Source of the DNA: Nodularia spumigena CCY9414
GTDB taxonomy: Bacteria > Cyanobacteriota > Cyanobacteriia > Cyanobacteriales > Nostocaceae
DNA length: 64,000 bases
Direction: 5' to 3'
Assembly (NCBI RefSeq): GCF_000340565.2
Contig: NZ_CP007203.1
Location: 3,118,253-3,182,252, forward strand
Each line of letters starts with the position of its first letter. Position 1 is the stretch's first letter. The notes below the pieces were generated by a model. That model had not been told where the DNA came from. It did not search any database and worked only from the letters and a program-made list of their open reading frames with translations. Shown one piece after another: positions 53,440 to 63,600 of the stretch. Made by a program: the position numbers and the translations under genes.

Positions 53440-54246
53440 TTAAACTTTTTCTTCTGTAACTAATGTCAGACTCACCCATTCGCCTTTATCGTTGTAACTG
53501 CGAATCATGCGCTGGCGCAGGTGAGGCCGAATTAACCAACCAACTTCTAAAAATAAAGGTTGACGCAATTGCACCTGTAAGGGTGAAGTCACAGAAGCAC
53601 CATCAGGGAGGAGTAATACTTGAACCTGTTTTTGGGGATTTTGATCAAAGTTAATTATACAACCGTTGATAGTCCCAGTGGAAGTAATTGTGCGCTCGTT
53701 AAAAGTTAAACTTTGAATTAATCGCCCATTATCTAATTGTAAATTGAGTTTAGTAGAGTAATGATCTGGGGAAGACCAATCTGGATAGATGGTGACAGCT
53801 TCACCAAGCCATTCTCCCAATAAATCATCTATTTGTACCGATGGGCGTTCTACTGCTTCAGTTCGAGCTAAATGTTCGCGAATCAGAGTTATTTTATCTA
53901 ACTGACCAGTTTTATTAAATATTTGTACCAGACGTAGGCGGCGATTTTCATGAATTAAACCGAGTTCCGCCCCAAATTCTGTAAATGGTGCTAACTGAAT
54001 TGAACCTTGGGAAAAAGCACCAGTGGCAAAAAATAACGTACTCTTTGCCACAGAACTGTATTCTAAAACTAAATCTTCTTGTCCTTGGCGGCTGACTATC
54101 TGGCGGATAGTTTGGTTATTATTTAACCCTTGCAAGGACACTACACTTTTGATATCTTCTAAAAGTGCGCCTTGGGGTGAGAATCGGGTAAATGAGCCTT
54201 GCCATTCACCGAGATTTTGCAGTAAAGATTCCCACTGAGTTGCCAT
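53440..54246 (-). CDS. DUF3598 (calycin-like) protein
   Basis: 268 residues. Two beta-barrel-like halves: MATQWESLLQNLGEWQGSFT starts the first, DLLGEWLGEAVTIYPDW the second. This is the lipocalin/calycin-like DUF3598 architecture of cyanobacteria and plants, related in fold to phycobilin lyases of the CpcS type. It may bind a pigment or lipid, but no ligand is known. Its last 20 codons are duplicated at 52730. The gene seems intact, ending VTEEKV. Confidence 0.8.
   Translation of the reverse strand: MATQWESLLQNLGEWQGSFTRFSPQGALLEDIKSVVSLQGLNNNQTIRQIVSRQGQEDLVLEYSSVAKSTLFFATGAFSQGSIQLAPFTEFGAELGLIHENRRLRLVQIFNKTGQLDKITLIREHLARTEAVERPSVQIDDLLGEWLGEAVTIYPDWSSPDHYSTKLNLQLDNGRLIQSLTFNERTITSTGTINGCIINFDQNPQKQVQVLLLPDGASVTSPLQVQLRQPLFLEVGWLIRPHLRQRMIRSYNDKGEWVSLTLVTEEKV
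53453..53512. repeat. 60-bp direct repeat, right copy (within DUF3598)
   Basis: Parent copy of the repeat at 52730-52789, lying in the 3' coding end of DUF3598. The two copies bracket the toxin-antitoxin pair. Confidence 0.9.
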
Positions 54247-54271
54247 AAGTCAAGTCCTGAAAGCTGTAATT

Positions 54272-55174
54272 TTAATTCTTCGCAAACCGCCGCACAGCAA
54301 ATAAGCTACCCATTAATCCTACCACTGCACCGAAACTTAAGAGAATGAAAGGCAATAGTAAAACCTGTGCGGTACTAAGTTCTAAACCGTTGGTCAGAAA
54401 TTGGATAAACTCTGGTTGATTCGCTAAAGTCCGGCTGATAAACTGTTGGATTAGAGAAATGAAACTCCAAGCGATCGCACCGCCAACTAAACCGAAGGTA
54501 ATTCCTTGTAAAATAAATGGTAGATAAATCCAAGCAGATGTTGCACCTACCAGTTGCATAATTTCAATTTCTCGCCGTCGCGCCATGACAATCAGGCGAA
54601 TGGTGGTAGTATTGACTGCGATCGCCGTTAAGGTCAAAATAATTGTAATCGTCAAAGTTATCCAATTTAAACCCCGGTGCAACTGGGCAACGCGTTTTAC
54701 AGCTTCATCTATATACTGCACAGTTTCCACACCTTGTAACTTAGCCAATTCAGTCGCTAAATTGGGTACAACCTGAGAATTACGAGCTTTTACCTTAATC
54801 TCATCCACCAGAGGATTATCCCCTAACTGTTGCGTAGCACCATCAATATTAGCAATGCCTAATTCCTGGACTAACTTCGTCCAAGCTTGTTCTTTCGTAA
54901 TGGTTTGCATCCCTACTACATCCGACATTTGGGCGATAAATGGCTCAATGGTGCGGGCTGCTGTCTCTGGATCGAGATAAACTGAAACTTCTAACTGGCT
55001 ACCAAACTGATTCAGGAGTTTTTCAACTTGCCAAGAAGTTTGCAGACTCAAGCCAAATAGAAATAATAACACTGTAACGGTACTGATAGCCGCCCAATTC
55101 ATCCAACCACCCCGCAGCAAACCGAGGAAAGTTTCTTTGAGCAAATAGTCAAGTTTTGTCAGAAATTTAAACAC
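54272..55174 (-). CDS. ftsX: Cell division ABC permease FtsX
   Basis: 300 residues from a GTG at 55172-55174 (MFKFLTKLDYLLKETFLGLL), with GGGGTGG upstream; the frame opens 4 codons earlier. Four membrane helices: after the N-terminus (WAAISTVTVLLFLFGLSLQ), then an extracytoplasmic domain (about 45-165, FGSQLEVSVYLDPE), and three in the C-terminal half. FtsX with FtsE activates peptidoglycan hydrolases at the septum; ftsE is not adjacent. It is a single gene here. Confidence 0.92.
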   Translation of the reverse strand: MFKFLTKLDYLLKETFLGLLRGGWMNWAAISTVTVLLFLFGLSLQTSWQVEKLLNQFGSQLEVSVYLDPETAARTIEPFIAQMSDVVGMQTITKEQAWTKLVQELGIANIDGATQQLGDNPLVDEIKVKARNSQVVPNLATELAKLQGVETVQYIDEAVKRVAQLHRGLNWITLTITIILTLTAIAVNTTTIRLIVMARRREIEIMQLVGATSAWIYLPFILQGITFGLVGGAIAWSFISLIQQFISRTLANQPEFIQFLTNGLELSTAQVLLLPFILLSFGAVVGLMGSLFAVRRFAKN

Positions 55175-55327
55175 GCACCACCCCAAAATCTAAATTACAT
55201 TGATAATCATGATGAATTTCTCCATTGAAATTTATATTCCGGTGAATTTCTCTATCTCAACAGGGGGCTATCTGAGGTTGATAGAATTGAAATAGTAGGA
55301 ATTTTCACAACTTAGTCATTGATCATC

Positions 55328-55891
55328 ATGCCTTCTGAAATTGCTGTCGAGAAAAAAAAGTTAAAAAATCCGCCTTTGACATTACACTATCTAGGCGATC
55401 GCGTATTGCGTCAAGATGCCAAGCGGATTGCGAAAGTAGACGATGAAATTCGTCAATTGGCACGGGAAATGCTGCAAACTATGTACAGTAGCGATGGCAT
55501 TGGTTTGGCTGCACCTCAAGTGGGAATTCATAAACAACTGATTGTCATCGATTGTGAGCCTGATAACCCAGATCATCCGCCCCTGGTATTGATTAACCCC
55601 ACAATCAAACAGATGAGCAAAGAAGTCTGCGTTGCCCAAGAAGGGTGTTTAAGCATTCCCAAAGTGTATTTAGACGTAAAACGTCCCGAAGCCGTAGAAA
55701 TTGCTTATAAAGACGAATACGGCCGTCCCAAAACCCTCAAAGCTACGGACTTACTCGCACGCTGCATTCAACACGAAATGGATCACCTCAAAGGCGTGGT
55801 ATTTGTAGATCGTGTAGAAAATTCTTTGGCTTTGTCCCAGGAGTTATCTAAAAATGGCTTCTCGTATCAAGCCGTGAAACCAGTAGCATAG
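55328..55891 (+). CDS. def: Peptide deformylase
   Basis: 187 residues from the ATG at 55328 (MPSEIAVEKKKLKNPPLTLH). The three motifs are intact: GIGLAAPQVG (about 57), EGCLSIP (about 102) and HEMDHLKG (about 146), supplying Cys and two His to the metal. It removes the N-formyl group from new proteins. It starts divergently from ftsX with about 150 bp between. Confidence 0.96.
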   Translation: MPSEIAVEKKKLKNPPLTLHYLGDRVLRQDAKRIAKVDDEIRQLAREMLQTMYSSDGIGLAAPQVGIHKQLIVIDCEPDNPDHPPLVLINPTIKQMSKEVCVAQEGCLSIPKVYLDVKRPEAVEIAYKDEYGRPKTLKATDLLARCIQHEMDHLKGVVFVDRVENSLALSQELSKNGFSYQAVKPVA

Positions 55892-55901
55892 GGTAATAAT
55901 A

Positions 55902-56105
55902 GTGTATTTAACTCCAAAAAGCGGTTTATTTCTCGGTGGTTCTTGCATCACAGCCATCGCTGCTGTCGGTTCAGTGTTTGAACTTACTTCTGGACAACCA
56001 GATTTAGGTGTTCAGGTAACTGCCATTATCCTTGGATTGAGCATTCCACTCACAGGATTATTTTTCTTTGCCGCAGTCAGGGACGCACGGGCTAACATTA
56101 AATAA
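55902..56105 (+). CDS. Small two-helix membrane protein
   Basis: 67 residues from a GTG, 10 bp after def on the same strand. Two hydrophobic segments (LFLGGSCITAIAAVGSVFELT and VTAIILGLSIPLTGLFFFAAV) surround SGQPDLGVQ, and the end is basic (RDARANIK). I recall similar small proteins next to def in other cyanobacteria, but no function. Confidence 0.7.
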   Translation: MYLTPKSGLFLGGSCITAIAAVGSVFELTSGQPDLGVQVTAIILGLSIPLTGLFFFAAVRDARANIK

Positions 56106-56266
56106 GCATCAGGTACATAAAAAGGTAGAGGGATGAAGGAAAAGGCAAAATTCATCCTTCCACCTTTTATTTTTTACCAGGACTTAGCGGGAGTGTGAAC
56201 ATTTTGATGATGTCAAAACTCCTCTGGAGACGTTCCAGGAAACGTTTCTACATCTAAAATAAAAGA

Positions 56267-57064
56267 ATGCTGTCAGAAACAACTCAACTATTACGGCTAT
56301 CTCAAGGACATCTCAACTTACTAGAAGCTTGTCCGCGTAAATTCCAACACACTTACTTAGAACAACTCAACTCGCCTTTAGATCCCAAACACGAAGAACA
56401 CCAAACTTTGGGTAGTCAATTTCACCTGCTAATGCAACAGCGAGAAATGGGTTTACCAATTGGTAGTTTCCTGGAAGCTGATACTCAACTAAAAAGCTGG
56501 ATGTCAGGTTTTAGCAATGCAGCACCAGAGATTTTAACACCAACTGATACCCAAACTTTCCGAGAAAGCGAACATTACCGCACACTGCAAATTCAAAACT
56601 ATTTGCTAACAGTTGTTTATGATTTATTTATAGCAGATAACCAGCAAGCTCAAATTCTCGATTGGAAAACTTATCCTAAACCCCAAAATCAACGCAAGTT
56701 AGCACAGAATTGGCAAACACGTCTTTATTTATATGTATTAGCTGAAACGAGCGCCTATTTACCCAAAAATATTTCCATGACTTACTGGTTTGTTCAGTCT
56801 GAAGTTCAACCGCAAAATATTACATTTAATTACGATTCTACCCAGCATCAGCAAACAGCCCAGAAACTGAATCAACTGTTAAATAAATTAACTAATTTGC
56901 TGGAAAAATACGAAAAAAATCAACTATTTCCTCAAGTGTCGGAAAATAGTAAAATTTGTAATTATTGTTATTTTGCTCCAGGTTGCGATCGCACACAAGC
57001 CAGCCCAGAAAATCAGCAGAATTATTTACCAAATCTTGCCAATATTCCAGAAGTATCCCTCTAA
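56267..57064 (+). CDS. PD-(D/E)XK nuclease superfamily protein (RecB/Cas4-like)
   Basis: 265 residues. The nuclease core shows in ILDWKTYPKPQNQRKLAQNW (D-x-K, about 139-160), preceded by a family-typical GSQFHLLMQ His. Cysteines at LEACPRKF (about 21) and CNYCYFAPGC (about 234-243) have the spacing of the iron-sulfur cluster in AddB/Cas4-type nucleases. No cas genes, helicase or CRISPR repeats are nearby, so it is not a Cas4 in context. A role in DNA repair is inferred. It lies 17 bp upstream of the acetyltransferase gene. Confidence 0.82.
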   Translation: MLSETTQLLRLSQGHLNLLEACPRKFQHTYLEQLNSPLDPKHEEHQTLGSQFHLLMQQREMGLPIGSFLEADTQLKSWMSGFSNAAPEILTPTDTQTFRESEHYRTLQIQNYLLTVVYDLFIADNQQAQILDWKTYPKPQNQRKLAQNWQTRLYLYVLAETSAYLPKNISMTYWFVQSEVQPQNITFNYDSTQHQQTAQKLNQLLNKLTNLLEKYEKNQLFPQVSENSKICNYCYFAPGCDRTQASPENQQNYLPNLANIPEVSL

Positions 57065-57080
57065 ATTTTAGGGAAAATAT

Positions 57081-57710
57081 ATGAAAAGCTTTGATGAAAC
57101 TGATTTGATTTACGTGCGAGAATTAGGGATAGATGATATTTCGCCAGTTTACCACTTAGGAGAACAGTTATTTACTAGCGATTTATATCCTTATTTATAT
57201 CGCACCTGGGACGAATGGGAAGTAATTGGACTTTATAATACAGATCCAGAATATTGTCTAGTGGCGGAAACCGATGGAGAATTGGCAGGTTTTATTTTAG
57301 GAACCATCATCACCAAAGCATCCTGGACTTACGGTTACATATTATGGCTAGCTGTGAACCCCAAATTTCAGCGTCGGGGAGTAGCAGATAAATTAGTTGA
57401 TAAAGCGATCGCGCGTATGATTGAAGACGGGGCGCGGTTTATGCTAGTCGATACAGATCCCACCAACAATCCAGCCGTCAAATTTTTTAACCGCAAAGGA
57501 TTTGGAAACATCCGCCAGCATATTTTCTTGTCGATGAATTTAAGCAAACATGAACATTATGGCAGACTGATTGATTACGAACATCAAAAAGCCGAAAGAG
57601 CCGGTTATAGGCGAACCCGTCCCGCAATTCGCGCCCGTAAATCTGAAGGACTTGCTAACGAAATAATTCTCAATCCTCTGGTGAATGAAACTCAAATAAA
57701 CGATGAATAA
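57081..57710 (+). CDS. GNAT family N-acetyltransferase
   Basis: 209 residues. The acetyl-CoA site reads LWLAVNPKFQRRGVADKLVDKAI (the Q/RxxGxG/A motif, about 93-115), followed by MLVDTDPTNNPAVKFFNRKGF. The C-terminal 40 residues are basic (RAGYRRTRPAIRARKSE). It is RimI-like in layout, so it may acetylate protein N-termini or ribosomal proteins, but the substrate is not certain. It follows the nuclease gene by 16 bp. Confidence 0.85.
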   Translation: MKSFDETDLIYVRELGIDDISPVYHLGEQLFTSDLYPYLYRTWDEWEVIGLYNTDPEYCLVAETDGELAGFILGTIITKASWTYGYILWLAVNPKFQRRGVADKLVDKAIARMIEDGARFMLVDTDPTNNPAVKFFNRKGFGNIRQHIFLSMNLSKHEHYGRLIDYEHQKAERAGYRRTRPAIRARKSEGLANEIILNPLVNETQINDE

Positions 57711-57889
57711 ATCTAAACATTGTTTGTAAAAATGGCAAAAACTAATTAACCACAGATGAACACAGATAAGAAATTGATTTCTGAGACCGCACAAATTGCC
57801 TACATACCTTCCTTATTTCTTTCTTCTTTGTGTACTTTGCGCCCTTTGCGGTTCGTTATTATTCAATAATTTAATTATTAATAAACTCC

Positions 57890-60232
57890 ATGCAATGGAT
57901 TATAGAAACACCCGAAAAACCACCAGACTGGTTCATCCAAATAGTCAAACAGTATACACCAGCATCAATGGGATTGTATGCAGCACAATTATTGTGGCAA
58001 AGAGGAATTAAAGACAAACAAAAATTAGCAGCCTTTACCGACTATAAAACCTATCAACCAGCCAGCCCCTTTGAATTTGGCGCAGAAATGCAGTTAGCTA
58101 TGGAAAGACTGCAACAGGCACGAAATAACAATGATAAAATTGCCATTTGGGGAGACTTTGACGCTGATGGAATTACAGCTACGGCTGTTTTATGGGATGG
58201 TTTAGGACAATTTTTTGAGCAAAATACCCAGTTAACTTATTACATCCCCAATCGCCTGAAAGAATCTCACGGACTCAATTATCCAGGAATTGATAATTTA
58301 CAAAAACAAGGTTGTAAATTAATAGTAACTTGCGACACAGGCAGTACAAATATTAATGAAATTATTTATGCTCAAAAATTAGGAATAGATGTCATAGTTA
58401 CAGACCACCATACATTACCTGAAGAACGCCCACCAGTTACAGCAATTATCAACCCCCGCTATTTACCCAGTGAACATCAATTATTTCATTTTTCTGGGGT
58501 AGCGGTAGCTTTTAAGTTAATTGAAGCTCTTTATTTAACCTTACCAAATGTTCCCCAAAATCCATTAACAGATTTATTAGATTTAGTCGCAGTGGGATTA
58601 ATTGCTGATTTGGTGCAGTTAAGTGGAGACTGTCGGTATTTAGCGCAATTAGGTATTCAAAAACTGCAAGCCGACTTTCAGCAGCCAGTGACAGCCCGAC
58701 GAAGGCCAGGGATAGGGCGATTATTAGAATTATGCCAGAAAAATGGCGATCGCCCCACAGATATTTCCTTCGGTTTAGGACCACGCATTAACGCTGTGAG
58801 TCGCATTCAAGGCGATGCTAGTTTCTGCGTAGAGTTATTAACTAGCCGGGATCTTAAACATTGTCATCAACTAGCCGAATTTACAGAACTCGCTAACACC
58901 CGCCGCAAATCTGTACAAAAAGATGTCCAAGCCCAAGTAGCACAAAAACTTACCCAGCTAGACTTATCAACCACCAGCGTTATTGTTTTAGAAGATAGCC
59001 AATGGCCTGCGGGAGTTTTGGGTTTAGTCGCTGGACAAATAGCCCAAGAAACAGGCCGTCCGACCATTTTATTAAGTACAGAAGAACGAACACAAGGTAC
59101 TACCCCTACTCCCTACTCCCCACTCCCTACTCCCCTCTTAGCCCGTGGTTCTGCCCGTTCTGTTAATTTTGTTGATTTATACCAATTGGTAAAAAAGCAA
59201 GCACATCTGTTAAATAGCTTTGGTGGACATCCCTTTGCGGCTGGTTTGAGTTTATTACCGGAAAATATTCCTTTATTTACAGATGCTATTAATCAGCAGT
59301 TAAGGCAAACTTTAGGGGGAACAACTCTCACGCCCACTGTACAAGCTGATTTAACAGTAACTGTCGCTGATTTAGGCAAAGAGTTATTTTTGGAACTCAA
59401 ACTTCTGGAACCTTGTGGAATGGGAAATCCTGTGCCAAAACTGTTAATTAAAAATTGCTGGTTTGAAAATTCTAGGCATCGCAATCAGCAGGATTGGAAA
59501 GGAAAAAAGGTACAGTATATTAAAACTGATTTTAATATTCGGGATGAGTCTACTAACAGCCCGTTTCCTGGTATTTGGTGGGGACACTATAAAGATGAAT
59601 TGCCTCTAGGTAGGTGTGATTGCATTGCCGAACTAGATTATAATACTTTTAATAAGCGCTATGAAATTAGATTAATTGCTGTGCGTTCTGCGGTTAATTC
59701 GGAGGCGATAAATTGCGTTTATAGTCAAATTATCTTAGATTGGCGAAATCAAGATTACTCTGAACTGATAAATCAGCATTCAGTGCTTGTGATGGTAGAT
59801 TGTCCGACAAGCTGGGATGATTTACGTGGATGGTTAAGGCGATGTCTTTATAATAATCAACAATTAGCGATCGCCTGGTCTAAACCCAATCATCAACCAC
59901 CCAGGCAAATTTGGCTGACTTTGGTTGGTATTGCTAAATATCTGAGTCGCACAAATCAATCTGTTACCCGCTTCCAACTTTTAGAAAAACTCGGCATTCG
60001 TGACCAAACGTTGTTTTGGGGAATCGAAGCTTTAAAATATTTAGGGTTCACAGTCACAAGAGAAGACCGTGATTTTCACATTATTTGGAATAATAGCACC
60101 AATTGCGAAAACATTGGTGATGCATCTGTAGAAAGATTTTTAGCCGCTATCAGGGAAGAACAATTCCAGCAAAATTATTTTGCTGAAGTTCCTCTATCGA
60201 CAATTATAGCGATCGCTCATAAACCTGCTTGA
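57890..60232 (+). CDS. recJ: Single-stranded-DNA-specific exonuclease RecJ
   Basis: 780 residues. DHH-family motifs: IWGDFDADGITATAV (motif I), VTDHHTLPEERPP (motif III), and the DHHA1 end with NSFGGHPFAAGLSL. It degrades single strands 5' to 3' in recombination and mismatch repair. The C-terminal about 220 residues are a cyanobacterial extension. Between the two catalytic lobes an 11-residue segment (TPTPYSPLPTP, near residue 405) is encoded by a CTACTCC repeat, so a STRR has entered the gene in frame. Confidence 0.93.
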   Translation: MQWIIETPEKPPDWFIQIVKQYTPASMGLYAAQLLWQRGIKDKQKLAAFTDYKTYQPASPFEFGAEMQLAMERLQQARNNNDKIAIWGDFDADGITATAVLWDGLGQFFEQNTQLTYYIPNRLKESHGLNYPGIDNLQKQGCKLIVTCDTGSTNINEIIYAQKLGIDVIVTDHHTLPEERPPVTAIINPRYLPSEHQLFHFSGVAVAFKLIEALYLTLPNVPQNPLTDLLDLVAVGLIADLVQLSGDCRYLAQLGIQKLQADFQQPVTARRRPGIGRLLELCQKNGDRPTDISFGLGPRINAVSRIQGDASFCVELLTSRDLKHCHQLAEFTELANTRRKSVQKDVQAQVAQKLTQLDLSTTSVIVLEDSQWPAGVLGLVAGQIAQETGRPTILLSTEERTQGTTPTPYSPLPTPLLARGSARSVNFVDLYQLVKKQAHLLNSFGGHPFAAGLSLLPENIPLFTDAINQQLRQTLGGTTLTPTVQADLTVTVADLGKELFLELKLLEPCGMGNPVPKLLIKNCWFENSRHRNQQDWKGKKVQYIKTDFNIRDESTNSPFPGIWWGHYKDELPLGRCDCIAELDYNTFNKRYEIRLIAVRSAVNSEAINCVYSQIILDWRNQDYSELINQHSVLVMVDCPTSWDDLRGWLRRCLYNNQQLAIAWSKPNHQPPRQIWLTLVGIAKYLSRTNQSVTRFQLLEKLGIRDQTLFWGIEALKYLGFTVTREDRDFHIIWNNSTNCENIGDASVERFLAAIREEQFQQNYFAEVPLSTIIAIAHKPA
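59101..59139 (+). repeat. In-frame STRR inside recJ
   Basis: Variants of CTACTCC/CCACTCC in tandem. They encode Pro/Thr/Ser/Leu-rich residues just before the conserved LARGSARSVNF motif of recJ. It lies in a stretch that should tolerate a linker. Confidence 0.8.
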
Positions 60233-60354
60233 TAAAACTGACTTTTAATAATATTAAGAATTACTAAGTATTTCTTGAACTATATTACTATTTATTTATA
60301 CTTAAACTTGTCTGCATCAGAACTAGTAAAAACTAGCCTCAATGCAACAAGACC

Positions 60355-60601
60355 AGGACTTACGCAACAATTGCCAAAAATCTTGATTTATCTAACCGCC
60401 AAGTCGCCTTCGCGTAGCGTCTCCCCTTCTCCCAAAGGGAGGCTAGTACAAGACGGCGTAAATAAACAGACCATTCAAAATCCCTGAAAAGCCCATTTTA
60501 TAAGCTTTTTGACTTTTGACTTTTGACTTTTGACTTCCGCCTTGCGGTACTAGCGCCAAGGGAGAAGAACGCCAAGAAAACGTAAATTGTGCGTAAGTCC
60601 T
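60355..60601. mobile_element. 247-bp MITE-like element
   Basis: AGGACTTACGCA (60355-60366) and TGCGTAAGTCCT (60590-60601) are perfect terminal inverted repeats, with related CAATT/AATTG shoulders. Inside are a palindromic repeat cluster (about 60396-60470) and a TTTTGAC STRR (60507-60536). No coding capacity. It sits in the leader of the metzincin gene; a lone end matches at 768-779. Confidence 0.7.
60507..60536. repeat. STRR, heptamer TTTTGAC
   Basis: About four copies of TTTTGAC within the MITE-like element upstream of the metzincin gene. Confidence 0.85.
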
Positions 60602-60642
60602 AAAGACATTAGATTCTGTTACCAGGTGAAAAAATCATAAAA

Positions 60643-63600
60643 ATGTCAAATAACTATTTTTTCTCTAAAACCGATACCGATACGGTTGTTTTTATTGATT
60701 CCTCCGTTCCCAACTACAAAAGGCTACAGGAAGGAGTTCTTGAGGGAGTAAAAACATTTATTCTTTCGCCAAATCGAGACGGGATTGAGGAAATTACCGA
60801 AGTCTTACAACAAAATTCCCAAATTACCAGGTTACATATCGTTTCTCACGGTTCTCCAGAATATTTGTACTTAGGTAATACGCAACTGAGTTTGGAGAAT
60901 TTACATAATTATCAATCACTAACCAGAACTTGGAACGTTGAGTCGATTCTTCTGCATAACAGCAACAGCAGTCTTAATGCCAGAGATAGCACAAGCGATC
61001 GCATAGCGTATGTGGGTCTAATCGGCAACCCCACCAATACTAATAAAATTAATTTATCAGATAGTTTTGTTACAACTGCCACACCAGAAGCGAGAAGTGC
61101 TGCATTCCCAGAAGTGAATCAGACAGATACATCTAGTTCTAAATTTGCGCCAGGGAATAACGTAACTGAACAAGAAATCACATCTGTGCAGCCGAATATC
61201 AACGAAGGTGTAGATCCTGTTATCCCTACAGCACATCCACGCATTTTAGGGTGTAGTTGCTCATCTTGTGCGCGTCCTTTAGTTGATCGAAATCAAATCA
61301 ATAATCCACCCCAAGAGTTAACAGCACCTGTATCAGCAGCTTTAGATTTATCCCAAACTTTCTTCCTAAACAGCCTAGCAGGTGCTAACCACACAATTTA
61401 TTTAGATTTCAACGGGCATACCACCTCTGGTACTTTCTGGAATGAAAGTTATGGTACTAATATTGTTACCCCTGCCTTCGACCTAGACGGCAATACAGCC
61501 TCATTTAGCTCGACTGAACTGCAAAGAATTCAGTATATTTGGCAGCGTGTAGCTGAAGATTTTATCCCCTTTAATGTTAATGTCACAACCCAAGCACCAA
61601 CAGATATTAACGATCTGATTAAGAGTGGTGCTAACGATACTCGCTGGGGTGTGCGTGCTGTTATCGGTGGTAGCGGCTTGGACTGGATTGGTCAGAGATT
61701 ATCAGGAATCGCCTACCTTAATTCTTTCAATTGGGGTACTGATACTCCCACTTTTATGTTTAGTAAGGATATGGGCGGCCAGGAGAAACCTATTGCTGAG
61801 ACTATCTCCCATGAAGTTGGTCATACTCTAGGACTCAAGCATGATGGAACTATTAACCCAAGAGAAGAATACTACTATGGACATGGTAGCGGGGAGACTG
61901 GCTGGGCACCAATTATGGGATACTCAGACTTCCAGAACGTAACCCAGTGGACCAAAGGCGAGTATGCTTCCGCTACCAATACTGAAGATGATTTGCAAAT
62001 TATTACGACCAAAAATGGGTTCGGCTACCGAACAGATGATACTGGTAATACAATTGCTACAGCCAAGGCATTAAATGTTTCTGGTACAACATTGAATGGT
62101 AGTGGCATCATCGAACGTAATACAGATATTGATTACTATAGTTTTTTCACGGGTGCTGGTGCAATTAGCTTAACCGTGAATCCCTTTACTCGCGGACCAA
62201 ACCTAGACATTTTAGCAGAGTTATACGATTCTGTTGGTACATTAATTGTATCCTCCAATCCCACAGAGTCACTCTTTGCAAGTATCGACACAAGTGTGGC
62301 GGCTGGAACCTATTACCTCAAAATTGATGGTGTAGGTAAAGGAGATCCTTTTACTACCGGCTACACAGATTACGGCAGTTTGGGGCAGTACACTATCAGT
62401 GGTAATATTGCTGCCTCTAATATTACTCCTACAATTACCCTAGCAATATCTCCAGATAGCGTCACCGAAGATGGCACAACCAACCTAGTTTATACCTTCA
62501 CTCGTACAGAAAACACCACCAATGCTTTAACTGTGAATTATAGCGTTGCTGGTACAGCCACCTTCAATAACGATTACAGCCAAATTGGTGCAGCCAGTTT
62601 CACAGATACGACTGGAACTATTACCTTTGCGGCTAATTCTGCCACCGCAACTCTTACCATTGACCCCACAGCAGATACCATCGTTGAAGATGATGAAACT
62701 GTTGCTTTAACCTTAAATTCTGGCACGGGTTATACAGTTGCTACCGCAACCGCAGTTACTGGAACCATCACTAATGATGATTTTCTCAACGAACCCCCCA
62801 GGGTGATTTTAAACATCAACGGTAATAGCAACGAATACGCTCTTTCCGCCGCCTCCCAAAATGTCACAAATGAATTCACTATCTCTGCTGATAAAACTGA
62901 ACTAGGACTATCCGGTAACACTTGGAAAAAACTGGACATTGGTAGTTACAATATTACCAACAACACCATCCTGGAATTTGAATTCCAAAGCAGCAAACGA
63001 GGAGAAATTCACGGTATTGGTTTTGATACTGACAATGATGTAGTCAATAACCCCCAAAACTTATTCCAACTCAGTGGAACTCAAAATTGGGGACTAAATA
63101 ACTTTAAAAACTATAGCACTGGTTCTGGTTGGCAATCTTACAGTATTACCGTAGGAGATTACTTCACCGGAGATTTCAACTACCTCACCTTTGCCAATGA
63201 CCATGATGTAGCCTCACCTGATAGTAATGGTCAGTTCCGCAATATCCAACTCTACGAGAATCAGAATAACATCAGCGTCAACATCAACGGTAATAGCAAC
63301 GAATACGCTCTTTCCGCCGCCTCCCAAAATGTCACAAATGAATTCACTATCTCTGCTGATAAAACTGAACTAGGACTATCCGGTAACACCTGGAAAAAAC
63401 TGGACATTGGTAGTTACAATATTACCAACAACACCATCCTGGAATTTGAATTCCAAAGCAGCAAACGAGGAGAAATTCACGGAATTGGTTTTGATACTGA
63501 CAATGATGTCATCAATAACCCCCAAAACTTATTCCAACTTAGTGGAACTCAAAATTGGGGACTGAATAACTTTAAAAACTATAGCACTGGTTCTGGTTGG

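Noticed and set aside
56267..57064. Cas4 nuclease as a sign of a CRISPR system
   Set aside because: The PD-(D/E)XK and cysteine pattern fits, but no CRISPR repeats or other cas genes occur anywhere in the window.
60275..60487. 70-residue plus-strand frame upstream of the metzincin gene
   Set aside because: It runs through the MITE terminus and palindromic repeats; repeat-derived.
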